This document shows positions 50,339-59,502 of a stretch of DNA of 64,000 nt, in pieces. Source of the stretch: Oceanobacillus piezotolerans (lineage in GTDB: Bacteria; Bacillota; Bacilli; Bacillales; Amphibacillaceae). The position numbers were made by a program, and so were the translations under genes. Within the stretch, counting starts at the first letter, position 1; the number at the start of each line of letters is the position of its first letter. The stretch spans positions 62,001 to 126,000 of the forward strand of contig NZ_RCHR01000005.1 in the NCBI RefSeq assembly GCF_003665065.1, given 5' to 3'. Under the pieces are notes generated by a model. It was not told where the DNA came from, ran no database searches, and worked only from the letters and a program-made list of their open reading frames with translations.

Positions 50339-51502
50339 ATGGAGAAGAAGATATTGTTTTGTGCAACCGTCGATTATCACTTCAAAGCTTTTCACCTGCC
50401 ATATATGAGATGGTTTAAAGAACAAGGTTGGGAGGTAGAGGTAGCTGCCTCAGGTGAGATGGAGTTGCCTTATACAGACAGAAAATACAATATTCCAATT
50501 CAGCGCTCTCCTTTTCGTCGTGAAAATATAGTAGCTTATAAGATGCTAAAAAAAATAGTAGATAACTATGATTATGATATTATTCATTGTCATACGCCAC
50601 TAGGTGGTGTTCTAGCTCGACTTGCTGCGAGAGGGCAAAGAAAAAATGGCACAAAGGTGATCTACACCGCTCATGGATTTCATTTTTGCAAAGGGGCACC
50701 ACTAGCAAATTGGATGATTTACTATCCAATAGAGAGATTTTTATCAAAGTATACAGATACACTGATTACGATTAATCAAGAGGATTATCAATTAGCAACG
50801 AAGCATCGTTTTCATGCGGGGGTCATTGAGCATGTGCACGGAGTAGGCGTAGACACAGATAGATTTAAGCCTATTACTGAAAAAGAAAAGATAGAATCAA
50901 GAAAGTCATTCGGATATGGAGCGGATGACTTTTTGTTATTTTACGCGGCAGAATTTAACAAAAATAAGAATCAGGAATTCCTTCTTCATGTTTTAGCCAG
51001 CATAAAAGAAAAAGTTCCTTCTGCAAGGCTACTATTGGCGGGTGAGGGTACATTGCTTGAGAAGTGCCGGCAACTAGCGAGGGAACTTGGAATCGAGCAT
51101 ATGGTGGATTTTCTAGGATTTAGAAAAGACATTGATGCGATATTGCCGATGTGTGATGTTGCGGTAGCGTCCAGTTTGCGGGAAGGCTTGCCGGTGAACA
51201 TTATGGAAGCAATGGCTTGTGGATTGCCAGTTGTGGCAGTGGATAATCGGGGGCATCGAGAGTTGGTTCGGAATGGGGAGAATGGCTACTTAATACAGAG
51301 AGCAGATAGAACGCACTTTGCAGATTGTATATTAAAGCTTTTTCATTCTCCAGAACTTCAGCAAGGACAGCAGGAAAAAAGTTTAGAAATAATACACCTA
51401 TTTTCTGTTCATCGAGTTAGTAAGGAATTATTTAGTACTTATTCTAGCTATATGGGGGATGAAAGTGAAACCAAAAATAAGTATCATCGTGCCTATATAT
51501 AA
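50339..51502 (+). CDS. epsD: Glycosyltransferase family 4, EpsD-like
   Basis: 387 residues of GT-B fold. The N-terminal DIIHCHTPLGGVLARLAARG and VIYTAHGFHFCKGAP, and the C-terminal nucleotide-sugar site SLREGLPVNIMEAMACGLPV (E-x7-E), are typical of EpsD, a retaining transferase acting on the lipid-linked repeat unit at the inner membrane face. It starts at ATG 50339 behind GGGAAGGGTGATGA, 14 bases after epsC. Confidence 0.9.
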   Translation: MEKKILFCATVDYHFKAFHLPYMRWFKEQGWEVEVAASGEMELPYTDRKYNIPIQRSPFRRENIVAYKMLKKIVDNYDYDIIHCHTPLGGVLARLAARGQRKNGTKVIYTAHGFHFCKGAPLANWMIYYPIERFLSKYTDTLITINQEDYQLATKHRFHAGVIEHVHGVGVDTDRFKPITEKEKIESRKSFGYGADDFLLFYAAEFNKNKNQEFLLHVLASIKEKVPSARLLLAGEGTLLEKCRQLARELGIEHMVDFLGFRKDIDAILPMCDVAVASSLREGLPVNIMEAMACGLPVVAVDNRGHRELVRNGENGYLIQRADRTHFADCILKLFHSPELQQGQQEKSLEIIHLFSVHRVSKELFSTYSSYMGDESETKNKYHRAYI

Positions 51503-52529
51503 TGTTGAGGCTTATCTTAAACGATGCTTGGAAAGTCTACTGTCACAAGAAATAGAGGATATTGAGATTATTGCAGTAAATGATGGGTCAACGGATAAAA
51601 GCGGAGAAATCTTAAATAACTACTCACACAAAGACAAACGTATAAAGGTAATAAATCAGCAAAATAATGGAGTATCTGCAGCAAGAAATGCCGGTATCCG
51701 AAACGCAGCAGGCGAATTTATAGGCTTCGTGGATCCTGATGACTGGGTAGACGGCAACATGTACGAAGAAATGTACAGGTTGGCGATTGAGGAAGATGCA
51801 GACATTGTCATGTGTTCCTATAAGAGTGAATTTGAAAATAGCTCGAAGGAAAAAGACTTTCATCACCCAAAAAAGACGATCTACCAGGGACTTGATGTGA
51901 GAGAAAAGATGTTAAGGAGATTAATTGGACCGATTAAGGAAGAGGTAGCGAATCCAGAGCTATTGGATGCATGGGGAACTGTTTGGTCAAAGATTTACAA
52001 AGCGGAGTTAATCAAAAAGAATGAACTTCGATTCATGGATTTGAAAACAATAGGTACAAATGAAGACACCTTTTTTAATATAAAGGCATTATATCACACA
52101 GAGAAATTCATTTTTTTAAATACTCCTTATTACCATTATTGGCGAGGGAATGAAAACTCTATTACTACTAAATATAAACCAGATTTAATAGATAAGTATT
52201 CCAACCTCTATCAATTAATCTATGATTTTATTGAAGAGAAAAAATTAGGAATAGAATATCATACAGCATTGAAAAATCGAATTAGTCTTACTACCTTAGG
52301 CCTGGGGTTTAATGAAATTTGTAAGGACAATACATCTTCTATTCCATCAAAGGTTAAAAATATTAAAGGAATATTAACGAATAAATCCATACAAAATGCA
52401 ATCCATGAATTTGAATTTAAGTATCTAGCAATTCATTGGAAACTATTCTACATATGTGTAAAAACCAAAAGGGCGCTAGCAGTCTATTTTATGTTATCTG
52501 GGATAGATAGATTGAGAAAGATTATATAA
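51465..52529 (+). CDS. Glycosyltransferase family 2
   Basis: About 354 residues. A GT-A domain fills residues 1-220: ISIIVPIYNVEAYLKRCLES, VNDGSTDKSG, NNGVSAARNAGIRNA and the metal-binding D-D in FVDPDDWVD. The remainder is helical. It overlaps the end of epsD by 38 bases; GTG 51465, six bases after GGGGG, is preferred to ATG 51459. It transfers a sugar during repeat-unit assembly; donor and acceptor are unknown. Confidence 0.9.
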   Translation: MKPKISIIVPIYNVEAYLKRCLESLLSQEIEDIEIIAVNDGSTDKSGEILNNYSHKDKRIKVINQQNNGVSAARNAGIRNAAGEFIGFVDPDDWVDGNMYEEMYRLAIEEDADIVMCSYKSEFENSSKEKDFHHPKKTIYQGLDVREKMLRRLIGPIKEEVANPELLDAWGTVWSKIYKAELIKKNELRFMDLKTIGTNEDTFFNIKALYHTEKFIFLNTPYYHYWRGNENSITTKYKPDLIDKYSNLYQLIYDFIEEKKLGIEYHTALKNRISLTTLGLGFNEICKDNTSSIPSKVKNIKGILTNKSIQNAIHEFEFKYLAIHWKLFYICVKTKRALAVYFMLSGIDRLRKII

Positions 52530-52545
52530 CTTTGAGGTGACAAAT

Positions 52546-53655
52546 ATGGAAGCCATTAGAGTGTTGCAAGTAGTGACAATCATGAATCGTGGTGGACTTG
52601 AGACGATGCTGATGAATTATTATCGGCATATCGATCGGGATAAAATTCAATTTGACTTTATGGTCCATAGAGACCAACGCGGTGATTATGACGATGAGAT
52701 AGAAAGATTAGGAGGAAGGATTTATAGAATGCCTCCAATTAGACCAGGGAATTACCAAAGATATTTTAAAGAGTTAGATGATTTTTTTGCTCATCATAAG
52801 TATCAGGTAGTTCATTCACACATTAATGAAAATAGCAGTTTTGTTCTTAGAGCGGCTAAGAAAGCTGGGATATCTTGCCGTATTGCGCACAGTCATTTAA
52901 GCGACTTATCGCTAGATTACAAAATACCTTTTCGACTGTACGCAAGATTCTTAATGAGGAAAAATCCTACTAGTTATTTTGCTTGTTCAAAAAAAGCTGG
53001 TGAATGGTTATTTGGTAATCATATTCATGAGAGGCTAACTGTGTTAAATAATGCGGTGGATGTAAATGAATTCACACCAAACGATGATATACGAGTTAAA
53101 TTAAGAAAAGAGTTGAATATAGAGGATAAATTCGTTATTGGGCATGTCGGTAGGTTCAACAAGCAAAAAAATCACTCTTTCTTACTAGAAATATTTAAGG
53201 AAGTAGTAAAAAGAAACCCACATGCTGTATTAGTTTTGGCAGGGGATGGTGACCTAAGAAGATCAATAGAAGAGAAAGTGTTTGAATTAGGATTAAAAAC
53301 TAATGTGATATTCCTTGGAGTGAGAAGTAATATTCACGAGTTTATGCAAGCTTTTGATATCTTTTTATTTCCATCCCTATTTGAAGGATTGCCAGTAGTA
53401 TTAATTGAGGCACAAGCCGCCGGATTAACCTGTGTTGTATCAAATACAATTACAGATGAGGTTGATAAAACAGGGAAATTGCAATTTGTTAGTTTAAATG
53501 AAACTCCTGAGAAATGGGCGGATATTATTCTAAATACCACCTACGAGCATACAAACACATCTAAGATGCTAGAAGAGAGTGGTTACGATATCTCTACTTC
53601 GGTTAGATGGCTATCAAACTATTACTATCAGCAAGCAGCGGGAGGAGAGAAGTGA
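52546..53655 (+). CDS. epsF: Glycosyltransferase family 4, EpsF-like
   Basis: 369 residues from ATG 52546, preceded by TTTGAGGTGACAAAT. It has the EpsF start RVLQVVTIMNRGGLETMLMN, the middle HSHLSDLSLDYKIPFRLYAR, and the C-terminal donor site SLFEGLPVVLIEAQAAGL. GT-B fold, cytoplasmic. The stop codon TGA overlaps the next start (TGATG). Confidence 0.9.
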   Translation: MEAIRVLQVVTIMNRGGLETMLMNYYRHIDRDKIQFDFMVHRDQRGDYDDEIERLGGRIYRMPPIRPGNYQRYFKELDDFFAHHKYQVVHSHINENSSFVLRAAKKAGISCRIAHSHLSDLSLDYKIPFRLYARFLMRKNPTSYFACSKKAGEWLFGNHIHERLTVLNNAVDVNEFTPNDDIRVKLRKELNIEDKFVIGHVGRFNKQKNHSFLLEIFKEVVKRNPHAVLVLAGDGDLRRSIEEKVFELGLKTNVIFLGVRSNIHEFMQAFDIFLFPSLFEGLPVVLIEAQAAGLTCVVSNTITDEVDKTGKLQFVSLNETPEKWADIILNTTYEHTNTSKMLEESGYDISTSVRWLSNYYYQQAAGGEK

Positions 53656-54566
53656 TGAATCCCCCTTTGACAGTTTTTACACCAACATATAATCGAGCTC
53701 ATTTACTTCCGCAATTATATAGAAGCTTAGTAAACCAAAAATGTAAGGATTTTATCTGGTTAGTAATAGATGATGGCTCTACAGATAATACAAATAATCT
53801 AGTCAAAGAATGGATTAATGAGGATAGAATTACTATTCAGTACTTTTTCCAAGAAAATCAGGGAATGCATGGGGCACATAATACAGCATATAAGCGAATC
53901 GAAACAGAATTAAATACATGTATTGACTCTGATGACTACCTTGCAGAAGATGCTATTGAAAAGATCATTACATTCTGGAAGGAGCATGGTAATCAAAACT
54001 ATGCTGGTATTGTAGGACTGGATGCAACTTATGATGGAAAAGTTATTGGAACAGAGTTACCACGGGAAATAAAGGCTTCTACATTAACCGGTTTATATGC
54101 TAAGCATCATGTGAAAGGAGATAAAAAGTTAGTGTATAGAACGGAGTTGACAAATAAAGTACCTGCGTATCCCTTGTACGCAGATGAAAAATACTGTCCA
54201 TTGAGCTTTAAATATGTATTAATTGACCAGGAATGCCCTCTATTAATCTTAAATCAAGTTCTATGTCACGTTGAGTATCAAGAAGATGGTTCAAGTTTAA
54301 ATATGATTAATCAGTATAGAAGAAATCCAAAGGGTTTTTCTGCATTTAGAAAAGTTGCAATGAAATTTTCACCAACATATAAAGATAGATTTAGGGAAGC
54401 TATTCATTATGTATCGAGTAACTTAATGTTAAAAAACTACCGTTACATTAATGACTCTCCATGTAAACTAACAACATTATTGGCTACGCCCTTTGGTGTT
54501 TTATTAAATCTCTATATTAATCATACAAATAATAAAACTGTCATGAAAAGGAATAAAGTAGCTTAA
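53655..54566 (+). CDS. Glycosyltransferase family 2
   Basis: 303 residues from ATG 53655, coupled to epsF through a TGATG overlap with GGAGGAGAGAAG upstream; a frame opening at 53607 is rejected. GT-A motifs are TVFTPTYNRAHLLPQLYRSL, IDDGSTDNT, and CIDSDDYLAEDAIEKI. It has no membrane helices. Sequence alone does not distinguish which Bacillus subtilis Eps transferase it replaces. Confidence 0.88.
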   Translation: MNPPLTVFTPTYNRAHLLPQLYRSLVNQKCKDFIWLVIDDGSTDNTNNLVKEWINEDRITIQYFFQENQGMHGAHNTAYKRIETELNTCIDSDDYLAEDAIEKIITFWKEHGNQNYAGIVGLDATYDGKVIGTELPREIKASTLTGLYAKHHVKGDKKLVYRTELTNKVPAYPLYADEKYCPLSFKYVLIDQECPLLILNQVLCHVEYQEDGSSLNMINQYRRNPKGFSAFRKVAMKFSPTYKDRFREAIHYVSSNLMLKNYRYINDSPCKLTTLLATPFGVLLNLYINHTNNKTVMKRNKVA

Positions 54567-54608
54567 TGGTTGAGATTTACTCTAAGTGAGTCGAAAGGGT
54601 TAATGCAA

Positions 54609-55688
54609 ATGACATTACTTTGGATAAACTTATGCATCGTATTTTTGTTCGCTCTATTTGCAAGGTACTTTGCCACACCTATAATGGCTAGTGAGATAGG
54701 GAGCCTTACAATAAAACCTAATAGACTTTTAATATTGGGATCACTCTCTTCCCTTGTTTTAATTTCAGGGCTTAGACAGGGGATTGGGGATACATTTGTT
54801 TATCGTAAGAGCTTTGAAAATAAGGAATTTACGTGGGAGCTTATTTCAGCAGATAAAGATATTGGCTTTGGAATACTTCAGATGTTTCTCAAAAATTATG
54901 TGTCTCAAGACTCACAAGTTCTAATATTCACAGCGGCTTTGCTGACAAATGTAATCATTATCTCTGTGCTGTTCCACTATTCAAGAATGATTGAGTTAAG
55001 CTTGTACGTCTATATCACAGGCGGACTTTTCTTAGTATCGATGAATGGAATAAGACAGTTACTAGCTGCAGCAATCGCTTTTGCCGCTATAAAGTTTTTA
55101 ATCGAGGGAAACTTAATAAGATATGCGTTAATTATAGTTGTTGCATCATTATTTCATCAAAGCGCACTGATCTTACTGCCTATTTATTTCTTTGTACGAT
55201 TTAAAGCATGGTCTACTGCCACTGTTTCTTTAATAATCTTTTCTGTAATCATTGTGTTTGGTTACGAACAATTCTCCTCCATCTTATTCACTGCTCTGGA
55301 AGACACACAATACAGCGGATATGTGGATTTTAATGAAGGTGGAGCAAATATCGTAAGAGTTGCGGTGGAAGCGGCCCCTCTTGCTGTAGCTTATTTGGGG
55401 AGGAAGAAATTAAGGCACATTTTCCCGAAAAGTGACGTTATTGTAAATATGGCCTTAGTTGGGTTTGTTTTTATGGCAATATCAACGAATCAATGGATAT
55501 TTGCTAGGGTTTCAATCTATTTTCAATTATACTCACTCATATTAATTTCTTGGTTGCCCAAGTTGTTCAAAGAAAAGGACCAAAAACTCATTTATTTCAT
55601 TATCATCATTTGCTACCTTGCTTATTATTACTATGAAAGTGTTATTGCATTAAATATTAATTATACAAGTGATTATTTCATTTGGTGA
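54609..55688 (+). CDS. epsG: EpsG-family exopolysaccharide polymerase-like membrane protein
   Basis: About 359 residues with ten or more helices. The diagnostic motifs of EpsG are LVLISGLRQGIGDTFVYRKS (about 49-68) and NGIRQLLAAAIAFAAIKFLI (about 144-163), with SLFHQSALILLPIYFFVRF following. EpsG is thought to be the Wzy-like polymerase that joins repeat units outside the membrane. ATG 54609 lies nine bases after AAAGGG; ATG 54603 is too close to that site. Confidence 0.9.
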   Translation: MTLLWINLCIVFLFALFARYFATPIMASEIGSLTIKPNRLLILGSLSSLVLISGLRQGIGDTFVYRKSFENKEFTWELISADKDIGFGILQMFLKNYVSQDSQVLIFTAALLTNVIIISVLFHYSRMIELSLYVYITGGLFLVSMNGIRQLLAAAIAFAAIKFLIEGNLIRYALIIVVASLFHQSALILLPIYFFVRFKAWSTATVSLIIFSVIIVFGYEQFSSILFTALEDTQYSGYVDFNEGGANIVRVAVEAAPLAVAYLGRKKLRHIFPKSDVIVNMALVGFVFMAISTNQWIFARVSIYFQLYSLILISWLPKLFKEKDQKLIYFIIIICYLAYYYYESVIALNINYTSDYFIW

Positions 55689-55711
55689 ATTCAGGTAAAG
55701 GAGGGAAATCA

Positions 55712-56785
55712 ATGGCCATTCTGGTTACGGGTGGAGCAGGATACATTGGCTCCCATACATGTGTCGAGCTTTTAAATCAGGGATGCGATGTTATCGTATT
55801 AGATAACTTTATGAATAGTCATCCAGAGGCGTTAAATAGAGTGAAAGAGATAACTGGAAAATCTCTGAAATTCTATCATGCAGATCTACTAGATAAAAAA
55901 GCAGTTTTGGACGTTTTTTCAGAGAACCATATTGAAGCAGTCATTCATTTTGCTGGTTTAAAGGCGGTTGGGGAGTCTGTTTCTGTCCCACTTCAATACT
56001 ATAGAACGAATATGGTAAGCACCATGAATTTATGTGAAACGATGCAGCAGTTTGGTGTGAAGAAGTTGGTGTTCAGCTCCTCGGCAACGGTTTATGGTAC
56101 GCCAGAAAAGGTGCCAATTACTGAAGATATGAGGCTTGAAGCAACGAATCCATATGGAAGAACTAAGTTATTGATAGAAGAAATGCTACGGGATATTGCA
56201 TTTTCTGATCCTGCTTGGAGTATCGCTTTGTTAAGGTATTTTAATCCAATTGGAGCTCATTCTAGCGGCTTAATCGGCGAGGACCCATCTGGAATTCCAA
56301 ATAATCTAATGCCATATATTTCCCAAGTGGCAACTGGTAAACGAAAAGTACTTCAGGTATTTGGTAATGACTACCCAACCAAGGATGGTACAGGTGTAAG
56401 AGATTATATCCATGTGGTAGACCTTGCAATAGGGCATTTGAAGGCTTTAGAAAAAGTGCAGGAAACCGTTGGAATCGATGCATATAACTTAGGGACGGGA
56501 AAGGGATACAGTGTTTTAGAAGTAATCCAAGTCTTTGAAAAGGTAACAGATGCTACAATCCCTTATCAAATCACAGAACGTCGCCCGGGAGATATTAGCA
56601 CTTGCTATGCTGATCCAATGAAAGCAAGCCTAAAACTTGGTTGGAAAGCAGAAAAACAGTTAGAAGAAATGTGTCGAGATACTTGGAAGTGGCAGAGTAA
56701 TAATCCAGATGGGTATAGAAGTCATAATCAAATTAGCAAGGATATAACTCCGGTGCAGCAAGCAGCCGGTTTTTTTAATGGCTAA
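55712..56785 (+). CDS. galE: UDP-glucose 4-epimerase
   Basis: 357 residues from ATG 55712 behind AAAGGAGGGAAATCA. It has the NAD motif VTGGAGYIGSHTCVEL (5-20), SSSATVYG, and catalytic Y148/K152 in NPYGRTK. It converts UDP-glucose to UDP-galactose (and perhaps the N-acetyl forms) for the exopolysaccharide. It replaces the epsH-epsK region found at this place in Bacillus subtilis. A tail of about 15 residues (PVQQAAGFFNG) exceeds the usual ~340. Confidence 0.95.
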   Translation: MAILVTGGAGYIGSHTCVELLNQGCDVIVLDNFMNSHPEALNRVKEITGKSLKFYHADLLDKKAVLDVFSENHIEAVIHFAGLKAVGESVSVPLQYYRTNMVSTMNLCETMQQFGVKKLVFSSSATVYGTPEKVPITEDMRLEATNPYGRTKLLIEEMLRDIAFSDPAWSIALLRYFNPIGAHSSGLIGEDPSGIPNNLMPYISQVATGKRKVLQVFGNDYPTKDGTGVRDYIHVVDLAIGHLKALEKVQETVGIDAYNLGTGKGYSVLEVIQVFEKVTDATIPYQITERRPGDISTCYADPMKASLKLGWKAEKQLEEMCRDTWKWQSNNPDGYRSHNQISKDITPVQQAAGFFNG

Positions 56786-56873
56786 AATGTAAACTCATTT
56801 AAAACTGCTCCAAACAGAAGATGAGTCTCACCAACTTCCAGCATAGGAAAGACCATAAAAAGAGGGATAAACC

Positions 56874-57044
56874 ATGCAAAAATCATTCAATAAAATTACA
56901 CCCAGTCAATTGCAAGAAGTATTGCTAAAAGTTTACGAAAAAGGGATTCAAGCAAAAGAAGTAACTGCAACGGAAATGATAAATGATCTTCGAAACCAGT
57001 TACTTATCATGTATACCTCTGAGGAAACTCAGTTTAAGGGGTGA
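56874..57044 (+). CDS. Small protein of unknown function inside the eps operon
   Basis: 56 residues from ATG 56874, behind AAAGAGGGATAAACC. It is helical and charged (MQKSFNKITPSQLQEVLLKV, then KEVTATEMINDLRNQLLIMY), with no signal peptide or membrane segment. Its stop overlaps the start of the sugar transferase gene (GTGA), so it is co-translated with it and is unlikely to be a chance frame. I recognise no family. It might modulate the initiating transferase downstream. Confidence 0.7.
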   Translation: MQKSFNKITPSQLQEVLLKVYEKGIQAKEVTATEMINDLRNQLLIMYTSEETQFKG

Positions 57045-57649
57045 GAAATCTGAAACGACTGATGGATTTTTGTATCTCCTTCTGTATGATCGTTATCTTG
57101 TCACCAGTTTATTTGATTATCACAGTCACAATAAAATGGCAGATGGGGAGTCCTGTATTATTTAAACAACAACGGCCTGGTCTAAATGGAAGGCCCTTTG
57201 TGCTTAATAAATTTAGAACGATGACGGATGAAGTGAATCGTCGGGGAGAAATATTACCTGATAAAAAACGACTAACTCCTTTAGGTGCGCTCCTTCGCAA
57301 GCTTAGTCTAGATGAATTGCCTCAATTTCTTAATGTACTAAAAGGAGATATGAGCCTTGTTGGTCCAAGACCTTTATTGATGGAATATCTACCGTTATAT
57401 ACAAAAGAGCAATTTACCAGGCACCATGTTAAGCCAGGAATAACAGGTTGGGCACAAGTAAATGGGAGAAACGCAATATCGTGGGAGGAGAAATTTGAAC
57501 ACGATATTTGGTATGTACAAAATCAGAGCTTGCTGTTAGATTGCAAAATTTTACTTTTAACTATCGTAAAAGTAATGAAAAGAGAAGGAATAAGTGCGCA
57601 GGACGAGGTGACAGCTATTAAATTTCAAGGGTCGAAAGAAGTGATGTAG
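57041..57649 (+). CDS. epsL: Initiating sugar-phosphate transferase EpsL
   Basis: 202 residues of the WbaP/PglC type. One hydrophobic helix-hairpin (about 8-31) is followed by GSPVLFKQQRPGLNGRPF, KFRTMTDE, LRKLSLDELPQFLNVLKGDM and SLVGPRPLL. It moves a sugar phosphate, probably that made by EpsC-EpsN, onto undecaprenyl phosphate and so starts the repeat unit. It begins at GTG 57041, overlapping the preceding small gene by four bases. Confidence 0.95.
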   Translation: MRNLKRLMDFCISFCMIVILSPVYLIITVTIKWQMGSPVLFKQQRPGLNGRPFVLNKFRTMTDEVNRRGEILPDKKRLTPLGALLRKLSLDELPQFLNVLKGDMSLVGPRPLLMEYLPLYTKEQFTRHHVKPGITGWAQVNGRNAISWEEKFEHDIWYVQNQSLLLDCKILLLTIVKVMKREGISAQDEVTAIKFQGSKEVM

Positions 57650-57650
57650 T

Positions 57651-58292
57651 GTGAAAATCATCATTATCGGAGATGGCGGGCACAGCAAAGTGATACAGGA
57701 AATGGTTTTTGTCAGTGGGAAATATGAAGTGATTGCAGTGCTGGATGATAAATATCACGATGGATTTCAAACCAGAGGGATTATTCATGCACCCGTATCC
57801 TTCCTAGTTAAATTATTGCAAGAAGATATCAAACTAGTAATTGCAATTGGAGACAATCTAATAAGGAGAAAAATTGTACAACAATTGGCGCTGCCAAAAG
57901 AAGCCTATGCACCCCTTATTCATCCTACTGCAATTATTAGTCCAACTTCTAAGGTGGGTTATGGGACAGTTGTCATGCCCAACGTAGTAGTCAACGCAAA
58001 TTCAGAGATTGGATCCCACTGTATCATTAATACAGGTGCTATCGTTGAGCATGATAACAGGATTGGGGATTATACGCATCTTTCACCAAATGTCACACTA
58101 ACCGGAAATGTTTCAACTGGAGAAGGAGTCCATATTGGTTCTTCTGCAACCATTATTCCAAGCAAGCATCTAGGAAGCTGGTCTATTATTGGAGCTGGAT
58201 CAACGGTAATTGAACATATTCCGGCATATACTAAAGCTGTCGGCAGCCCTACAAGAATTATTGAGAGGATCAATCATAAAGTCATTCTATAG
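57651..58292 (+). CDS. epsM: Sugar O/N-acetyltransferase EpsM
   Basis: 213 residues of the NeuD/PglD family: an N-terminal Rossmann-like domain (IIIGDGGHSKVIQEMVF) and a C-terminal left-handed beta-helix of hexapeptide repeats (residues ~90-195), with catalytic-type H134 in IVEHDNRIGDYTHLSPN. It acetylates the amino sugar made by EpsC and EpsN. It starts at GTG 57651, two bases after the epsL stop, with a weak ribosome-binding site that suggests coupling. Confidence 0.93.
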   Translation: MKIIIIGDGGHSKVIQEMVFVSGKYEVIAVLDDKYHDGFQTRGIIHAPVSFLVKLLQEDIKLVIAIGDNLIRRKIVQQLALPKEAYAPLIHPTAIISPTSKVGYGTVVMPNVVVNANSEIGSHCIINTGAIVEHDNRIGDYTHLSPNVTLTGNVSTGEGVHIGSSATIIPSKHLGSWSIIGAGSTVIEHIPAYTKAVGSPTRIIERINHKVIL

Positions 58293-58311
58293 AAGAGAGG
58301 TGGTGGTCATC

Positions 58312-59499
58312 ATGTCTGAATCACGAATTTTCCTTTCCCCACCACATATGAGTGGGAAAGAATGGAAGTATCTCAAAGAGGCATTTGACACTAATTGGAT
58401 CGCACCACTTGGACCAAATGTCGATGCGTTTGAAAAGGAAATAGCGGAAAAAGTAGGAGCAAGAGGGGCTGTGGCATTAAGTTCTGGTACGGCAGCCATT
58501 CACCTTGCTCTTTCTTTATTGCATATTCAAAAGGGAGATACGGTTTTTTGTTCAACTTTAACCTTTGTTGCCAGCGCTAATCCCATTCTTTATCAGGGAG
58601 CCGAGCCGGTTTTTATTGATTCTGAACCAGTGTCATGGAATATGTCACCAAGGGCTTTGGAAAAGGCTTTTCAAGCGTCCGTTATAGAAGGGAAGCTTCC
58701 TAAAGCTGTAATCGTAGTGAACTTATACGGCCAAAGCTCAAAAATGGAAGAAATTATAGAAATCTGCAATCGATATGAAGTGCCAATGATAGAAGACGCT
58801 GCTGAGTCTCTTGGAACGATTTATAAAGGGAGAGCCAGTGGTACTTTTGGGAAGTTTGGTATCTACTCTTTTAATGGAAATAAGATTCTTACGACATCCG
58901 GAGGCGGAGTACTTATTTCTGATGATGTAGAAGAGCTTGATAAGGCACGTTTTTTAGCAACACAAGCACGTGATCCAGCACCACACTACCAACATAGTAC
59001 GATGGGATTTAATTACCGATTGAGTAATCTATTAGCAGGAGTTGGAAGAGCCCAGCTAGAGGTGTTAGAAGAAAGAGTTGCTGCAAGAAGAATGATCTTT
59101 GAAACTTACAAGAATAAATTGAATGAGTTCCCAGACATTCATTTTATGGAAGAATTAACAGATACCCACAGTAATCGGTGGCTTAGTACTTTTACGATTA
59201 ATGAAGGAGCAGGAGTAAAAGTAAAGAACATCTTAGAGGCTTTAAATAGAGAAAATATAGAAGCAAGACCAGTATGGAAACCACTGCATCTACAGCCCCT
59301 TTTTCATAAGGCGAAATACTTTGCACATAAGAAGGGAGAACATATTGCGGAATCATTGTTTAAAACAGGTATTTGTCTTCCGTCAGGTTCAAGTTTAACG
59401 GAAGTTGAGCAACAAAGAGTGATTCAATGTATCAAGGATGTGATGGTTCATTTTAATAGTAAAAGGGTGGATTATAAATTTCTAGAATATGAGGTATAG
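58312..59499 (+). CDS. epsN: PLP-dependent sugar aminotransferase EpsN
   Basis: 395 residues of the DegT/DnrJ/EryC1 family from ATG 58312, behind AGAGGTGGTGGTCATC. SSGTAAIHLAL (about 59-69), VNLYGQ, EDAAESLGT and the PLP lysine in YSFNGNKILTTSGGG are present. It aminates the 4-keto sugar from EpsC before acetylation by EpsM. EpsC, EpsN and EpsM together give a di-N-acetylated dideoxy sugar, as in PglF-PglE-PglD. A frame extension back into epsM is rejected. Confidence 0.94.
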   Translation: MSESRIFLSPPHMSGKEWKYLKEAFDTNWIAPLGPNVDAFEKEIAEKVGARGAVALSSGTAAIHLALSLLHIQKGDTVFCSTLTFVASANPILYQGAEPVFIDSEPVSWNMSPRALEKAFQASVIEGKLPKAVIVVNLYGQSSKMEEIIEICNRYEVPMIEDAAESLGTIYKGRASGTFGKFGIYSFNGNKILTTSGGGVLISDDVEELDKARFLATQARDPAPHYQHSTMGFNYRLSNLLAGVGRAQLEVLEERVAARRMIFETYKNKLNEFPDIHFMEELTDTHSNRWLSTFTINEGAGVKVKNILEALNRENIEARPVWKPLHLQPLFHKAKYFAHKKGEHIAESLFKTGICLPSGSSLTEVEQQRVIQCIKDVMVHFNSKRVDYKFLEYEV

Positions 59500-59502
59500 C
59501 TA

